In this document: in pieces, positions 1 through 9,032 of the stretch | How positions within the stretch are numbered: the first letter of the stretch is position 1 | How the letters are laid out: every line of letters starts with the position of its first letter | IMG/VR virus record: IMGVR_UViG_3300027659_000273 | Span: 1-20,463 of that record | Origin: a virus | Reading direction: 5' to 3' (one strand) | DNA length: 20,463 nt | Program-made: the position numbers and the translations under genes | The notes under the pieces: model-generated | What the model saw: the letters and a program-made list of their open reading frames with translations, nothing else | Told to the model about the DNA's origin: nothing | The model's database searches: none

Positions 1-64
1 TAGCTGCACCTTCTACCGTTAACTCACCACTACCTTCCGGTGTCGTGTTTTGAGTATCGCTCAT
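1..64 (-). CDS. Start of a probable scaffolding protein (partial)
   Basis: Only the first 21 codons lie in the window. The peptide begins MSDTQNTTPEGSGELTVEGA and is acidic and low in complexity, with no globular signature. An AAGGAAA ribosome binding site sits just upstream of the ATG. It is the next leftward gene after the portal and a small gene; in many tailed phages that slot holds the scaffolding protein before the major capsid protein, and scaffold N-termini are often acidic and disordered. The function is inferred from position only. A minor structural protein is possible. Confidence 0.55.
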   Translation of the reverse strand, partial: MSDTQNTTPEGSGELTVEGAA

Positions 65-104
65 TTATGTTTCCTTAATTATATCGCCAACCGGACGATT
101 CGGA

Positions 105-335
105 CTACAAAATCTTTAACTTTTTTTGATCTATAATTTTCTGGTCTACTAACCCTTGAATGTAATTATCAATAGACTCTAGGACTCTAAGACGTATATA
201 CGCTTCTTCGCGCTCCTCTACATCCCCATATTCGCTATTTAAGAACTTAGCTATCTCCATACCTCTGAGTTCTTCCATCATCTCTATGAAGTAATCGTCT
301 CTCAGTAAGTTAGTAGCCCAGTCTGATTTCTGCAT
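105..335 (-). CDS. Small conserved-type phage protein between portal and scaffold
   Basis: A 76-residue mostly helical, charged protein with a run of Glu and Arg in the middle (GDVEEREEAYIRLRVLESID) and no membrane segment, cysteine pair or recognisable domain. Its ATG overlaps the portal stop region by one base, so translation is probably coupled to portal translation. Short helical proteins of this kind, containing an EEREAAY-like stretch, commonly sit directly after the portal gene in phages with large portals, but their role is not established. It may help head assembly; that is inference from position. Confidence 0.75.
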   Translation of the reverse strand: MQKSDWATNLLRDDYFIEMMEELRGMEIAKFLNSEYGDVEEREEAYIRLRVLESIDNYIQGLVDQKIIDQKKLKIL

Positions 336-2434
336 TACATTCCTCTAGTCAGAGTGCCTAGTTCACGTAAAGCCTTGAGTGTTAACTCAGTCTGCTTATT
401 CTTTGTATCCTCGTCAGCTAAGTCCATAGCCAGTACAGCTTGTAATTGCTTAACTGCTAACTCAGCCTCTTTGATCCGTAACTCAGCAGAATCCTTCTGG
501 TTCTTCATCTGCATCTCTATACCTTTACGGGTATATTCGGCTTCAAGTGTTTGCTTCTCAAGGTCAAGTTTCGCCGCATCAATTTGGCTCTTAGCCTGAG
601 TTTTTTCTCTTTCCACCTGAGCCAGCATCTCAGCAACCTGTGCCTGTGCGTCCGGGGATGGAGGCTGTGGCTGAGATAACGCAGCATTTTGCTCTGGCGT
701 AATTTCATTCATAAACTCGTTAGCATCTTTGAAACCTGCTGACTCAATGAACTTAGCTAAAGTATTGCGGTATTGACCGATAGATACCAAAGGATTAGAC
801 GGACCATACTGCTGAATGATCTGCTCTTGTTTCGCTAGAACCATCTGCAACATAGCTAACTTCTGATCTCTGTCACCTGAGCCTAGACCAACATTAACGC
901 TAATATCGTACTCGTTAGCCCATGTTCTAGGATCAAATGTAACGTACTTACCACGCATACGAACGATACGAGGCTTGTCCTGATACTTGCCCAATAGATG
1001 CAAGATGCCTCTAAACAACGACTTAACGCCTGTCTCAGCAAAGATACGAGCGATTAACTCTAGCTTGCCTGAGTTTGACTTCATCATTGCAGCCACAGCC
1101 GTAGCCGTAACATTGTTCAGTACGTCTGGATCAAGTCCTTGCTGTGCATCGCTAACGCCTGTTCTCTTGGCTTGAACTGCATCCAAGTATTCCAACATTG
1201 GCATTGCTTGACCGAATGTACTCTGCACCGTTAACGGAACCAAAGCACTAGGATTCTTGATACGGATAATTCCACCCGGAGTAGCATTGAGCAAGTCATC
1301 CATGTTGACCTGACCATCTACCGCACCTACTCGATTGTTGTTAGTTAGATACAGATTGTCTAAACTCTGACGAGTTATCGTGGACTTCTGTAGCTGAATA
1401 TCCATCGTCCGATCAGCAAGACTTTGCCCAAAAAATTTGTGCGGTACAGGTATAGGACAGATAGAGTGGAATGGAACATAGTCTGTTTCCTCATCTTCCA
1501 ATATCTCAGAACCGCAATAGACGATACGCCTCAACTCAGCAATACCGTCATCATCTTCATCAATACGTATATAGCACTCGTATACCTCTAGCACCTGCAT
1601 AGAGAAGTCTAGGCTAGTGTTCTGGTCTGGCTGCTCACCATTAGGGAAACGAGCAATACGCTCCGCATTGAACTCAAGATCGTTATATGTTGGCAGATCG
1701 TCAACTGTATCCTGATCGTAGCCAATAGCGATTAACTCTGAACGAGTCATCAATCGACGATGCGCTACGAAACTAGCTTGGTCAATAGTCTTGGCTGACT
1801 TAGATATTAGGAATTCTTCAGGAGGCACGTTTTCAATACGAACCTGACCTGTTTCTTTAATGCGCTGTACCTGAACTTCAAACTTAGGAATCTGTATGAC
1901 ATTACCCATCATGTCCGACATTTCCGTATATTCTATTTTCTGTTTGGTAACCTTTAGAGTCTGATCCGATAGCAATAGAGCCAGTTCATCCTCTGACAGA
2001 TTCTCGTATTCTTCCTTAGTTACGTCTGTAGACTGATCCCAATATGACTTAACTACGCCTACCTTTTGCAGCAGGGCATCTTTAAACCAGTTATGAAGGA
2101 TGAGCATTCCATCATTGTCACGATAGAAAGCCCAGTTACAGTAGTCTGTAGCCTGTCTAGCTGACTCCTCATCACCGGGACTCTTAGGCTCAAAGTAGAC
2201 AATATCTTCGGTAGTCGTAAATACACGCATTAACTGTGGCAATGCACCATCGATAGCCTCAGCTACCTCACCAGTTACGATCTGGCTGCGACCTTCTTGC
2301 TCATTACCGTAGGGATATCTTAGGTAATACTCTAAGGCTCGCTTACGATCCTCGGTAGTCTCGGTATCAAGATAACCAATACTGTTATCTATTTCGTTCT
2401 CGATAATACCTTTTACTTTGCCTTCGTCCATCAT
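335..2434 (-). CDS. Portal protein (P22-type large portal)
   Basis: This 699-residue protein would form the dodecameric ring at the capsid vertex through which DNA is packaged and ejected. Its length is close to the P22 portal (about 725 residues). The N-terminal part has the usual portal opening, with GRSQIVTGEVAEAIDGALPQ near residues 48-67, followed by a region describing a passage to the clip and stem. Residues about 560-670 are a long Gln/Ala/Lys/Glu-rich coiled coil, resembling the C-terminal barrel or crown of large portals. The start has two adjacent ATGs; the first, at 2434, lies 8 bases after AGAGG and is preferred. It follows TerL by 27 bases and completes a TerS-TerL-portal order. 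Confidence 0.9.
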   Translation of the reverse strand: MMDEGKVKGIIENEIDNSIGYLDTETTEDRKRALEYYLRYPYGNEQEGRSQIVTGEVAEAIDGALPQLMRVFTTTEDIVYFEPKSPGDEESARQATDYCNWAFYRDNDGMLILHNWFKDALLQKVGVVKSYWDQSTDVTKEEYENLSEDELALLLSDQTLKVTKQKIEYTEMSDMMGNVIQIPKFEVQVQRIKETGQVRIENVPPEEFLISKSAKTIDQASFVAHRRLMTRSELIAIGYDQDTVDDLPTYNDLEFNAERIARFPNGEQPDQNTSLDFSMQVLEVYECYIRIDEDDDGIAELRRIVYCGSEILEDEETDYVPFHSICPIPVPHKFFGQSLADRTMDIQLQKSTITRQSLDNLYLTNNNRVGAVDGQVNMDDLLNATPGGIIRIKNPSALVPLTVQSTFGQAMPMLEYLDAVQAKRTGVSDAQQGLDPDVLNNVTATAVAAMMKSNSGKLELIARIFAETGVKSLFRGILHLLGKYQDKPRIVRMRGKYVTFDPRTWANEYDISVNVGLGSGDRDQKLAMLQMVLAKQEQIIQQYGPSNPLVSIGQYRNTLAKFIESAGFKDANEFMNEITPEQNAALSQPQPPSPDAQAQVAEMLAQVEREKTQAKSQIDAAKLDLEKQTLEAEYTRKGIEMQMKNQKDSAELRIKEAELAVKQLQAVLAMDLADEDTKNKQTELTLKALRELGTLTRGM

Positions 2435-2461
2435 ATGCGTTTCCTCTTAGGATTTTCGCAA

Positions 2462-3736
2462 TTATACAATCCATTTAGTGTTAATGGGCAAATCTGACTG
2501 CCATGAAGTCTCGTCTTGGTCAAGGCTTATTGCTAAGTACCTAAATGCGTCTGCTGCATGGCTAGACCAGTCGTGTAACGGCTTGTCATAGAACACTTGC
2601 TGACGTTCGTTATATTCTCTACGGTAGTTCCTAAGCGCATCTAAGCCAGTCTTAGTCTTATGATCGAACCAGCATTGCGGCAATAGCCTTCTAACGGCTT
2701 GTATACCGTCTGCAATCGATAATCTAGGAGCTACTGTTATATCCAGTCCAGCTTCCTGCAAAACCTCTTTACGGCTCTTTCCAGTACCTAGCTCTCTTAC
2801 TTCCACATCGTGAGGAAGGAACTGCGTGTAGCCTTCGTAGCCGTTATCTTTGAGCCAGCGTACATACCAGTCCAAACCGACTCCGTGGTTTTCCGTAAAA
2901 TCAATGAGACGTACTTCTTTTCCAACCACCTGAGCAACCCACAGACTAGTAGAATCACTAATCCCCAAATCCCAAGCAACATAAGACTTACATAAGTCAT
3001 CAGGCTCGATAGTGGTGATCCGGTTCTTCTCCTCAAGATTGTTGATAATCTGCCCATAATAGCTACCCTCTACGGCTGCATCAAAGCTGCACTCAAACTC
3101 TTGGTTATACTTATCATCGCCCATTTCCTTACGAGCATCTTTGAGTTCCTTAGCCGCTAGTATCCCTGTATCACTAGCCCTAAACTCTAGTAATGCCCAA
3201 CCTTCGGCAGTCTTAGCCCTGTCTCTGAACTCTGCAAAATGGTTCCTACCTTTAGGCGTACCAATGAATAAGCACCACGTAGGAGCCTCGTCAGTATTCC
3301 TATCCGCTAATGCTGGACGTATAACCTCGTTCCATATCTTAGGGTTTTGGTCGCCTATCTCGTCAAGAATAACGCCATCGAAATACTGCCCACGAAGGCT
3401 ATCAGCATTATCGCTACCGTACAGGCTAATCCTACGACCCCAAAAGTCAACTCTAAGCTCGCTGATATTAGCCACAGCCCCCAAAGGACGAGTAAATTCC
3501 AGCAGGTAATCCCAAGCCACACGTTTCGACTGTGCGTAAGTTGGAGCAATATAGGCAAATCGTGGGTTTGGTTTAGTGCACTCAATGGCAGCCTTGATTA
3601 GATGGTTAATCGCGCTAACAGTCTTGCCCATCCTACGATGTGCGACTACTACTGTGAACCTGTGCTTGTCTACCGCCTCATGAATCAGCCTTTGCTGCTC
3701 ACGTGGCTTATAAGCTATCTCGATTACTTCTGCCAT
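2462..3736 (-). CDS. terL: Terminase large subunit (ATPase and nuclease)
   Basis: This is the DNA packaging motor and headful or end-cutting nuclease, 424 residues. The ATPase part shows a deviant Walker A, VAHRRMGKT, at 31-39, and Walker B DGVILDE at 120-126 with the catalytic Glu at 126. The coupling motif is probably FIGTPKG at 157-163. The nuclease part has an RNase H-like set of acidic residues: Asp256 in VAWDLGISD, Asp310 in LPHD and Asp396 in HAADAFRY. The order and spacing match complete TerL proteins, so it appears intact. Its ATG overlaps the TerS stop by 13 bases, indicating coupled translation. It docks on the portal encoded next. Confidence 0.96.
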   Translation of the reverse strand: MAEVIEIAYKPREQQRLIHEAVDKHRFTVVVAHRRMGKTVSAINHLIKAAIECTKPNPRFAYIAPTYAQSKRVAWDYLLEFTRPLGAVANISELRVDFWGRRISLYGSDNADSLRGQYFDGVILDEIGDQNPKIWNEVIRPALADRNTDEAPTWCLFIGTPKGRNHFAEFRDRAKTAEGWALLEFRASDTGILAAKELKDARKEMGDDKYNQEFECSFDAAVEGSYYGQIINNLEEKNRITTIEPDDLCKSYVAWDLGISDSTSLWVAQVVGKEVRLIDFTENHGVGLDWYVRWLKDNGYEGYTQFLPHDVEVRELGTGKSRKEVLQEAGLDITVAPRLSIADGIQAVRRLLPQCWFDHKTKTGLDALRNYRREYNERQQVFYDKPLHDWSSHAADAFRYLAISLDQDETSWQSDLPINTKWIV

Positions 3737-4035
3737 GTAACCACGTGCTGCTGAGGAGCACCATCAACGCCACTTATCTCAGTCCTAGCCAGCTTAGGTA
3801 TATGGTACTCACTTAGCTTATTCATTAGATCAAGTGCCTTATAAGGATCATCTTGAGCCACTTCATTAAGCCATCTGTCCATGTTAGGAGCATTACGCTC
3901 TAGTAGATTAGCAATAGCCTCTCTTACTACGGCTGTTGACTTATTAACCGCGCCTTTAGGTCTACCCTTACCCATGTTAGTAAGGTTAGCAGCGCGTGTA
4001 TCTTCGTCTATTTTACTGATGTTATCTGTTTCCAT
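3724..4035 (-). CDS. terS: Probable terminase small subunit
   Basis: A 103-residue protein directly upstream of TerL and overlapping its start by 13 bases. The N-terminal third is disordered and ends in a basic GRPKGAVNKST stretch (about 23-33), typical of a set of phage small terminases. It is followed by helices from about 34 to 85 (VVREAIANLLERNAPNMDRW and PYKALDLMNKLSEYHIPKLA), which would recognise viral DNA and oligomerise. An AGAGGA site lies about 10 bases before the ATG. Assignment rests on the basic motif, size and gene order rather than on an identified catalytic residue. Confidence 0.82.
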   Translation of the reverse strand: METDNISKIDEDTRAANLTNMGKGRPKGAVNKSTAVVREAIANLLERNAPNMDRWLNEVAQDDPYKALDLMNKLSEYHIPKLARTEISGVDGAPQQHVVTWQK

Positions 4036-4061
4036 TTTTGCATTATCCTCTGGATGTCATG

Positions 4062-6659
4062 CTATCTACGTTTTTCCTGTGGTGCAAGTAGTCCTGCTGC
4101 TGGTATTGCTGGAACTGCTGCGAATAATGGTTGTCCTTTAGATACTCCTGCTTTCATCTCTGGAGTTATATCTATGTAACGTACTGTTGCTTTATTAGGA
4201 TACATTGAAGGCATACCACCTATATTTCCTCTATCTGTTGAAATATTAGTCTCACCTACCTTAGCTCCCCATTTTTTACTGTACTTATTCAAAAATTCAG
4301 GATAGCTCTTATCATAATATTGTTTCATTCCTTCACCGCCAATGGTTAAATCATCGCCTTCTATTTTCCCTGTTTTCTTTTCTGCAATTTGTTTAGCCAT
4401 TGATTTACCTAAAACTTCTTCTACAGTTTTTCCTTCGGCTGCACCGTCAATAAACTTACCATTTTTTACAGTTCCCTCAAATGTTGGCTTAGATCCTTTA
4501 TAACCTCTTACTTTTGTTTCATTTTCACCAACATATTCACCTTCTTTACTATATAACTGTTCATATCTTTGTTTTTGTGAACCAGTTAAATTTTTCATAT
4601 TTTGTCTTAATGAATATAACTCATCAGCTTCAGATTGAGTTAATTTAGCACCAGTTTGAAATGAAATCTCATCAACAACTTGACGCAATTCATTTTCATA
4701 CCTAGTAATTTGCTGCTTACCTGTTGTCAATCCGATACGATCATAACCATTCTCTGCTGCGTGTTGGATAGCTCTCTTTAATGCTAATTGATACCAAGTA
4801 TCTTTAAATGGAGCATCAGGAACAGGATCACCTCTATCAACTGCTTGATATATTTGTGAATCTACATTTCTTGCTTTTTCCTCAAGTTCTTTAATTTTAG
4901 TATTAACTTGTTTAAATTCAGCCATTTTTGAATCTGGAAGGTCAGCAGCATATTGCAATAGCTTTGATCGTTCTCTATTAATTTCAGTTAATTCATTTTC
5001 TAAATCTTTAGCTGATTTAACTTGACCTGCATATCCTTTATCCCTACCAGCTTGATGCCAATCACTCTGTATTTCTTCAATTAACAACATTTTCTTACCA
5101 TCAGCATCTATGCGGTCATTAACACGAATATGAGCTAAAGCATTTTCTTGCTCTGGAAAATGTGATGATGTGTATGTTTCATCTTTTTGATGTAATTCAC
5201 CAAATCTTTTTAAAGCATCATTTTTTGTTGCTCCACTACCGTATCTTTGTCCATTAGCATCATAAACACCGTACATAGTTTTACCATTTACTGAATAAGC
5301 ATCAACAGTAAAACCTTCTGGTAATGCCTGAGATTTTTTTGGCATAGTTAATATTAATTCACGGTAATTCTCACCACCTGCTAACTGATATTTAGGGAAT
5401 CTTGTAGGAGTTGGCTCAGGAACTACATAAGCTGCGTCTGCTTCTGCATCTCTAAGATTTTGTATTTCATTTATTTGGTCTTGTAATTGTCTTGAGCTAG
5501 TTTTTGGTGAAATTGAATGACGAAGCCTATCTTCTTGACTCATACCTAAATAAAACTTTCTCGCTTCTTCATTATTTGCAAATTCTCGAATAGGCTTCCC
5601 AGCATGACGATTCATAATGTCATTTAATTCAACTTGCTCTTGAGCAGTTAATTGCTCTCCTCTATAACCTCTATTTTGCAAAATTACACCACGTTGATAT
5701 TCTTCTGGACTTACTTGTCTATCTATTAATATATAAGCAGGATTATCCATTTCTTTATATCTTGCTTGTATTTCTGGATCATATTTATCAAATATTGCTT
5801 TTCGTTTAGCAATACCTACTGGATCTTCAGCAACAGATTCACCTAAACGAACTTCTTGAACATTTACTCTATTATTTGCAATATAATCCTGAACTTCTTG
5901 CTTAGTTATACTTTTCTTATCTTTTAGATAATCATCTAATCCCATCCATTTTATTTCGTCAGCACGTACATCCTGACCTTTCATAATGTCATTTAGGAAA
6001 GCCTGACCAGTTGCAGACTTTCTAGGACTTGCCATTGCAGCCTGTTCAACAGCACTATAAAATCCAATCTCTGACTTAGGAGCAGTTTGCAACAATCCTT
6101 TAGCCTCTTGTATGCTCATGCCAACAGGAAGCCCTTTAGTAGCCTTTAAAAGCCCACCTGTAGCCCCTAATCCAATAGCACCAACTCCTAACGTATCTAC
6201 AACATCCAAAGGCTGAGGAGCCTTACCAGCACCTAAAGCACCATAAGTTCGTTCAGCACCGCTAATGCCTAATACATCAGCAGGTTTAATTGCTTGCAAT
6301 ATATTTGCTACAGGAACACTCTGAGTCTGCAATCCAGAAGGTATTATTTCACCAGTTGGAGCCTGTTTAGGAGCAAAGTTAAAACTGGTAGGAATAGGAA
6401 CTTGACGTTGAGAATTGCCAATATTGGACGGAAATAGTTTATTTACTATTTGCTGGACATTACCTGCTTGATTTACATAGTCACCAACACGACGAGCACC
6501 AGCCGATGCAGTCTGAAAGAAATTCTCTGGCAATGCCTGAATAGTCGTACCACGAGCTAAATTCTCATCAATAATCTGTTGATTGCTCTTGCCCTGCATA
6601 CCTTGCATGTATAGCAGTCGATCTAATTCTGCTTGAGTTGGAACCCTATACTCTGCCAT
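4062..6659 (-). CDS. Large polyvalent-type phage protein, 865 residues
   Basis: No enzyme motif is certain. The N-terminal 130 residues are low complexity, followed by a Gly/Ala hydrophobic stretch at about 152-176. Residues 199-270 carry a module (FYSAVEQAAM, then GLDDYL, then KQEVQDYI) that I recognise as recurring in large 'polyvalent' phage proteins. The C-terminal half holds other recurring blocks: LIEEIQSDWHQAGRDKGY, a segment with AAENGYDRIGLTTGKQQ, GEGMKQYYDK and a final ITPEMKAGVSKGQPLFA. Such proteins are thought to be carried in the virion or injected and to act early in infection; the biochemical role is unknown. The start overlaps the upstream glycosyltransferase gene by 14 bases. 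The C-terminal two thirds is strikingly AT-rich (13 G+C in 60 bases at 4561-4620), unlike the packaging genes. Confidence 0.85.
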   Translation of the reverse strand: MAEYRVPTQAELDRLLYMQGMQGKSNQQIIDENLARGTTIQALPENFFQTASAGARRVGDYVNQAGNVQQIVNKLFPSNIGNSQRQVPIPTSFNFAPKQAPTGEIIPSGLQTQSVPVANILQAIKPADVLGISGAERTYGALGAGKAPQPLDVVDTLGVGAIGLGATGGLLKATKGLPVGMSIQEAKGLLQTAPKSEIGFYSAVEQAAMASPRKSATGQAFLNDIMKGQDVRADEIKWMGLDDYLKDKKSITKQEVQDYIANNRVNVQEVRLGESVAEDPVGIAKRKAIFDKYDPEIQARYKEMDNPAYILIDRQVSPEEYQRGVILQNRGYRGEQLTAQEQVELNDIMNRHAGKPIREFANNEEARKFYLGMSQEDRLRHSISPKTSSRQLQDQINEIQNLRDAEADAAYVVPEPTPTRFPKYQLAGGENYRELILTMPKKSQALPEGFTVDAYSVNGKTMYGVYDANGQRYGSGATKNDALKRFGELHQKDETYTSSHFPEQENALAHIRVNDRIDADGKKMLLIEEIQSDWHQAGRDKGYAGQVKSAKDLENELTEINRERSKLLQYAADLPDSKMAEFKQVNTKIKELEEKARNVDSQIYQAVDRGDPVPDAPFKDTWYQLALKRAIQHAAENGYDRIGLTTGKQQITRYENELRQVVDEISFQTGAKLTQSEADELYSLRQNMKNLTGSQKQRYEQLYSKEGEYVGENETKVRGYKGSKPTFEGTVKNGKFIDGAAEGKTVEEVLGKSMAKQIAEKKTGKIEGDDLTIGGEGMKQYYDKSYPEFLNKYSKKWGAKVGETNISTDRGNIGGMPSMYPNKATVRYIDITPEMKAGVSKGQPLFAAVPAIPAAGLLAPQEKRR

Positions 6660-7362
6660 AAAATGCCTCGTACATATCTGGTCTGTTAGTCTTTATCCAT
6701 TCTCTTGGTTCTTCATGACACTTAGCAAAGTCGTTTCCAACCGTCTGCGATCCTGCATGATGAACGTAACCTCTGCTGACAAAGTGGAAATATCCTGCTT
6801 TGCCTAAGTCATGGCATATTATATTGTCTGAATACCAATTAGTGCTAGGGAATTGCGCTACATCCCATGCTTCCTTACTTATAGCTGCAAAAATAGGAGC
6901 AATCACATCAGTCATCTTGATATGTAACTCGCTATCCCACTTTAACGCTGAAAATACGTCATCTTCTTCAGCTACTCGTATATTCTGTGCTGGTAGTACG
7001 TAATCTGATCTTGCACCTAAGAACCCAACCTTAAATGACTTGCTGACGTACTTGTAATCCGCTTGCATCTTTTCAATAGTATCGGGAGCCAATACTACAT
7101 CGTCATTAGCAATAATTAGTGAATCGTAATGCCCTGTATTGAACGCATAAGAGACAATTGCATTATACGCATCTCCGAAATTGGAAGAAGTATTTGGTCG
7201 GAAGATAACTCTATCGTTGCCAAGTCTCTTTCTAACTTCTCCCCACAACTCCAGACTATTTGCACTAATGTAAACTGGCAAGTCTCTTGCATATTGATTA
7301 ATGCTTTCTAGCAATACGTGAATACTTGGACTACCGACCGTAGCGATTACGATTGCTTGCAA
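6646..7362 (-). CDS. GT-A-fold glycosyltransferase-like protein
   Basis: A 238-residue protein with a nucleotide-sugar binding Rossmann-like start (MQAIVIATVGSPSIHVLLES), an N-terminal strand pattern typical of GT2-like enzymes, and an acidic NDDVVLAPDT motif at 86-95 that fits the DxD-type metal and UDP-sugar site. The C-terminal part has His and Trp residues (NWYSDNIICHDLGKAGYFHF) seen in short phage glycosyltransferases. The start is TTG at 7362: an in-frame TAA lies upstream with no ATG or GTG between, and AAGGTGA is placed about 4 bases before it. It may glycosylate the host surface, a virion protein or modified DNA; the acceptor cannot be told. Confidence 0.8.
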   Translation of the reverse strand: MQAIVIATVGSPSIHVLLESINQYARDLPVYISANSLELWGEVRKRLGNDRVIFRPNTSSNFGDAYNAIVSYAFNTGHYDSLIIANDDVVLAPDTIEKMQADYKYVSKSFKVGFLGARSDYVLPAQNIRVAEEDDVFSALKWDSELHIKMTDVIAPIFAAISKEAWDVAQFPSTNWYSDNIICHDLGKAGYFHFVSRGYVHHAGSQTVGNDFAKCHEEPREWIKTNRPDMYEAFYGRV

Positions 7363-7404
7363 AGGATCACCTTCATAGAATCTACTGTTTTATAAGAACC
7401 TAGA

Positions 7405-8325
7405 TTAAGAGTTTTGGGCATCTTCAAATTCATTTAAGATTATCAATTTAATATGTTCTGAAAATGGCTCTGCTTTACTAACACCTTGAAATTGTCTTTC
7501 TAAACTTTTTTGCATAATTACAAAATAGCCTTTTAACAATTCATAATATTTTTCTTCGCTAACAAACTTTTTGTATTTTTTAATTAACCACAACATTATT
7601 ATTGGATAAACATAATCATAATTATCTATCCACTCTGCCGAACCCCAAAAATTAAAAGTTCTTGGTGTTGGCACATAAATTGCCTTAGTTTCTTTAGTAA
7701 AACACTCAATGAATGGCAAATTATGAGGCTGCTTTTGCCTTCCTTGATGCTCAAATTCATCAGGATGGTTTAAATCTCCTGACCATCTAACCGTAGACTG
7801 TCTAAAGCAATTAACCATTAATTCGCCAAGCAACGTATCTGCTACCTGAAAATCTATTAACTTATCAAAAGTAGTATTTATCGTATCTTTGTATTTGCCC
7901 TTAATAATTCCTTTAGGAATATTCGGATAACTTGCCCATATCTCTTGCTCAGTTTCATTTACAAATGCAGTAGTGTTGCAAAAAATATAATCTACATCAC
8001 ATTTAGTTAATTCAAGTAGCTCACTTATTGAGCCAGCTATTAAGTAATCGTCATCCCCAATGATCCATACAAATTTAGACTCAAATGGCAAGTTATACCC
8101 ATGCGTTACATTGCCAACAAAACCTAAATTAGTATCGTTATGACGAACCTTAATCCAATCTAAACTATCTAAATATTCTTTAGTACCGTCTGTACTTGCA
8201 TTATTAGAAACATAAACGATTACCTTATCTTCATAACCAGCAATATCATATTTAATAGCATTTAAACAATTTGTTAATTTATTTAAACGATTATAAGTAG
8301 GTATGTATATAGTTAATTCAGTCAT
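7405..8325 (-). CDS. Family 2 glycosyltransferase
   Basis: A 306-residue enzyme of the GT2 type. It starts with the classical IYIPTYNR strand and loop (6-13), then SNNASTDGT at 40-48, which binds the nucleotide, then GDDDYL at 90-95 as the DxD metal site. The C-terminal half is aromatic and Lys-rich and probably holds the acceptor site. It resembles abequosyltransferase or O-antigen sugar transferases. The ATG overlaps the preceding stop as ATGA. The gene is clearly poorer in G+C than its upstream neighbour (18 of 60 bases at 7441-7500 against 28 of 60 at 8461-8520), which suggests recent acquisition, perhaps from a bacterial surface polysaccharide locus. Confidence 0.9.
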   Translation of the reverse strand: MTELTIYIPTYNRLNKLTNCLNAIKYDIAGYEDKVIVYVSNNASTDGTKEYLDSLDWIKVRHNDTNLGFVGNVTHGYNLPFESKFVWIIGDDDYLIAGSISELLELTKCDVDYIFCNTTAFVNETEQEIWASYPNIPKGIIKGKYKDTINTTFDKLIDFQVADTLLGELMVNCFRQSTVRWSGDLNHPDEFEHQGRQKQPHNLPFIECFTKETKAIYVPTPRTFNFWGSAEWIDNYDYVYPIIMLWLIKKYKKFVSEEKYYELLKGYFVIMQKSLERQFQGVSKAEPFSEHIKLIILNEFEDAQNS

Positions 8326-8777
8326 TCGTCATCAGATTCTTCATCATCAGAATATTCTAGTTTTGCCATCTTTAACATCGTCTTTTGCTTGTCAGTCATG
8401 GCTTTAGTTACAGGTCCACCAACCAGCCACGCTGAACAGGTACGGTCTGCTGCACACTTGAACTCGAATAGCTCGCAATAGCCTAATTCAGCACTATCCA
8501 CGACCTCGTTAGCATACGTCTCGTTATCTGATTCTTCACCCTGAATACCATCGACAATACACTTCATCATTTCAGGAGTCTGGATAAATGCAGAGCAGTT
8601 GCCACATTTCATCGTCTGAGCGTTCTTAGGACTTGTCGCCCATTCCTTAGCGCGAATCTGCCAGAAGTCCTCTGGAGAGTCAGGATTAGCAGGACCATAA
8701 CCTACGTTGGCAAATGCCCAATCTCGATTCTTTAGATTAAGCTGGATGTCTGAGCAGACAATAGGACATTCTTTCAT
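8322..8777 (-). CDS. Cys-rich phage protein, possible metal-binding
   Basis: A 151-residue protein with ten or so Cys residues arranged as C4, C8, then a CGNC pair near 58-61, C73, then a C-x5-C-x5-C cluster (YCELFEFKCAADRTCSAW). It ends in a very acidic tail (DDEESDDE). The spacing suggests zinc or iron-sulfur binding, recalling small high-potential iron-sulfur-like phage proteins, but I cannot confirm a cofactor. There is no signal peptide. It sits between small Lys-rich genes and the glycosyltransferases, and its stop overlaps the GT2 start. Confidence 0.78.
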   Translation of the reverse strand: MKECPIVCSDIQLNLKNRDWAFANVGYGPANPDSPEDFWQIRAKEWATSPKNAQTMKCGNCSAFIQTPEMMKCIVDGIQGEESDNETYANEVVDSAELGYCELFEFKCAADRTCSAWLVGGPVTKAMTDKQKTMLKMAKLEYSDDEESDDE

Positions 8778-8780
8778 AAC

Positions 8781-9032
8781 TCACCATTTCACTTTATTAG
8801 CCCAAAAAGCGGCTGACATCTTACCTTTAGCAATATTACCCGCATGACGAGCCTTAAATGCCTCATTACGCTTGCTACCGTCTGGACTACCCCTTACACC
8901 TTGCTGACCGAAACGAATCAACTTAACCTCGTCTCCGTCCTTCGCAAGTACCGCATGACTCTTAGTAGGATGGCTAGGAGTTTTCTTAGGCTTGTTGTAA
9001 CCTGAGAATTCTTCTTTGCCACGCTTAATCAT
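8781..9032 (-). CDS. Small basic phage protein (SxFN/GYNKPK type)
   Basis: 83 residues, strongly basic, with EEFSGYNKPKKTPSHPTKSH near the start and a conserved-looking end FKARHAGNIAKGKMSAAFWA. I recognise this pattern from short proteins in many aquatic phages, where it is annotated only as hypothetical. The high Lys/Arg content and lack of hydrophobic segments fit nucleic acid binding or virion DNA association, but that is inference. Its ATG overlaps the stop of the 53-residue gene upstream as TGA/ATG. Confidence 0.8.
   Translation of the reverse strand: MIKRGKEEFSGYNKPKKTPSHPTKSHAVLAKDGDEVKLIRFGQQGVRGSPDGSKRNEAFKARHAGNIAKGKMSAAFWANKVKW

Noticed and set aside
560-760. Repeats in the portal gene
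   Set aside because: The Gln/Ala/Lys pattern is explained by the C-terminal coiled coil of the portal protein.
3141-3509. Open frame antisense to TerL
   Set aside because: It lies wholly within a clear TerL gene, has no ribosome site and shows no protein-like motif.
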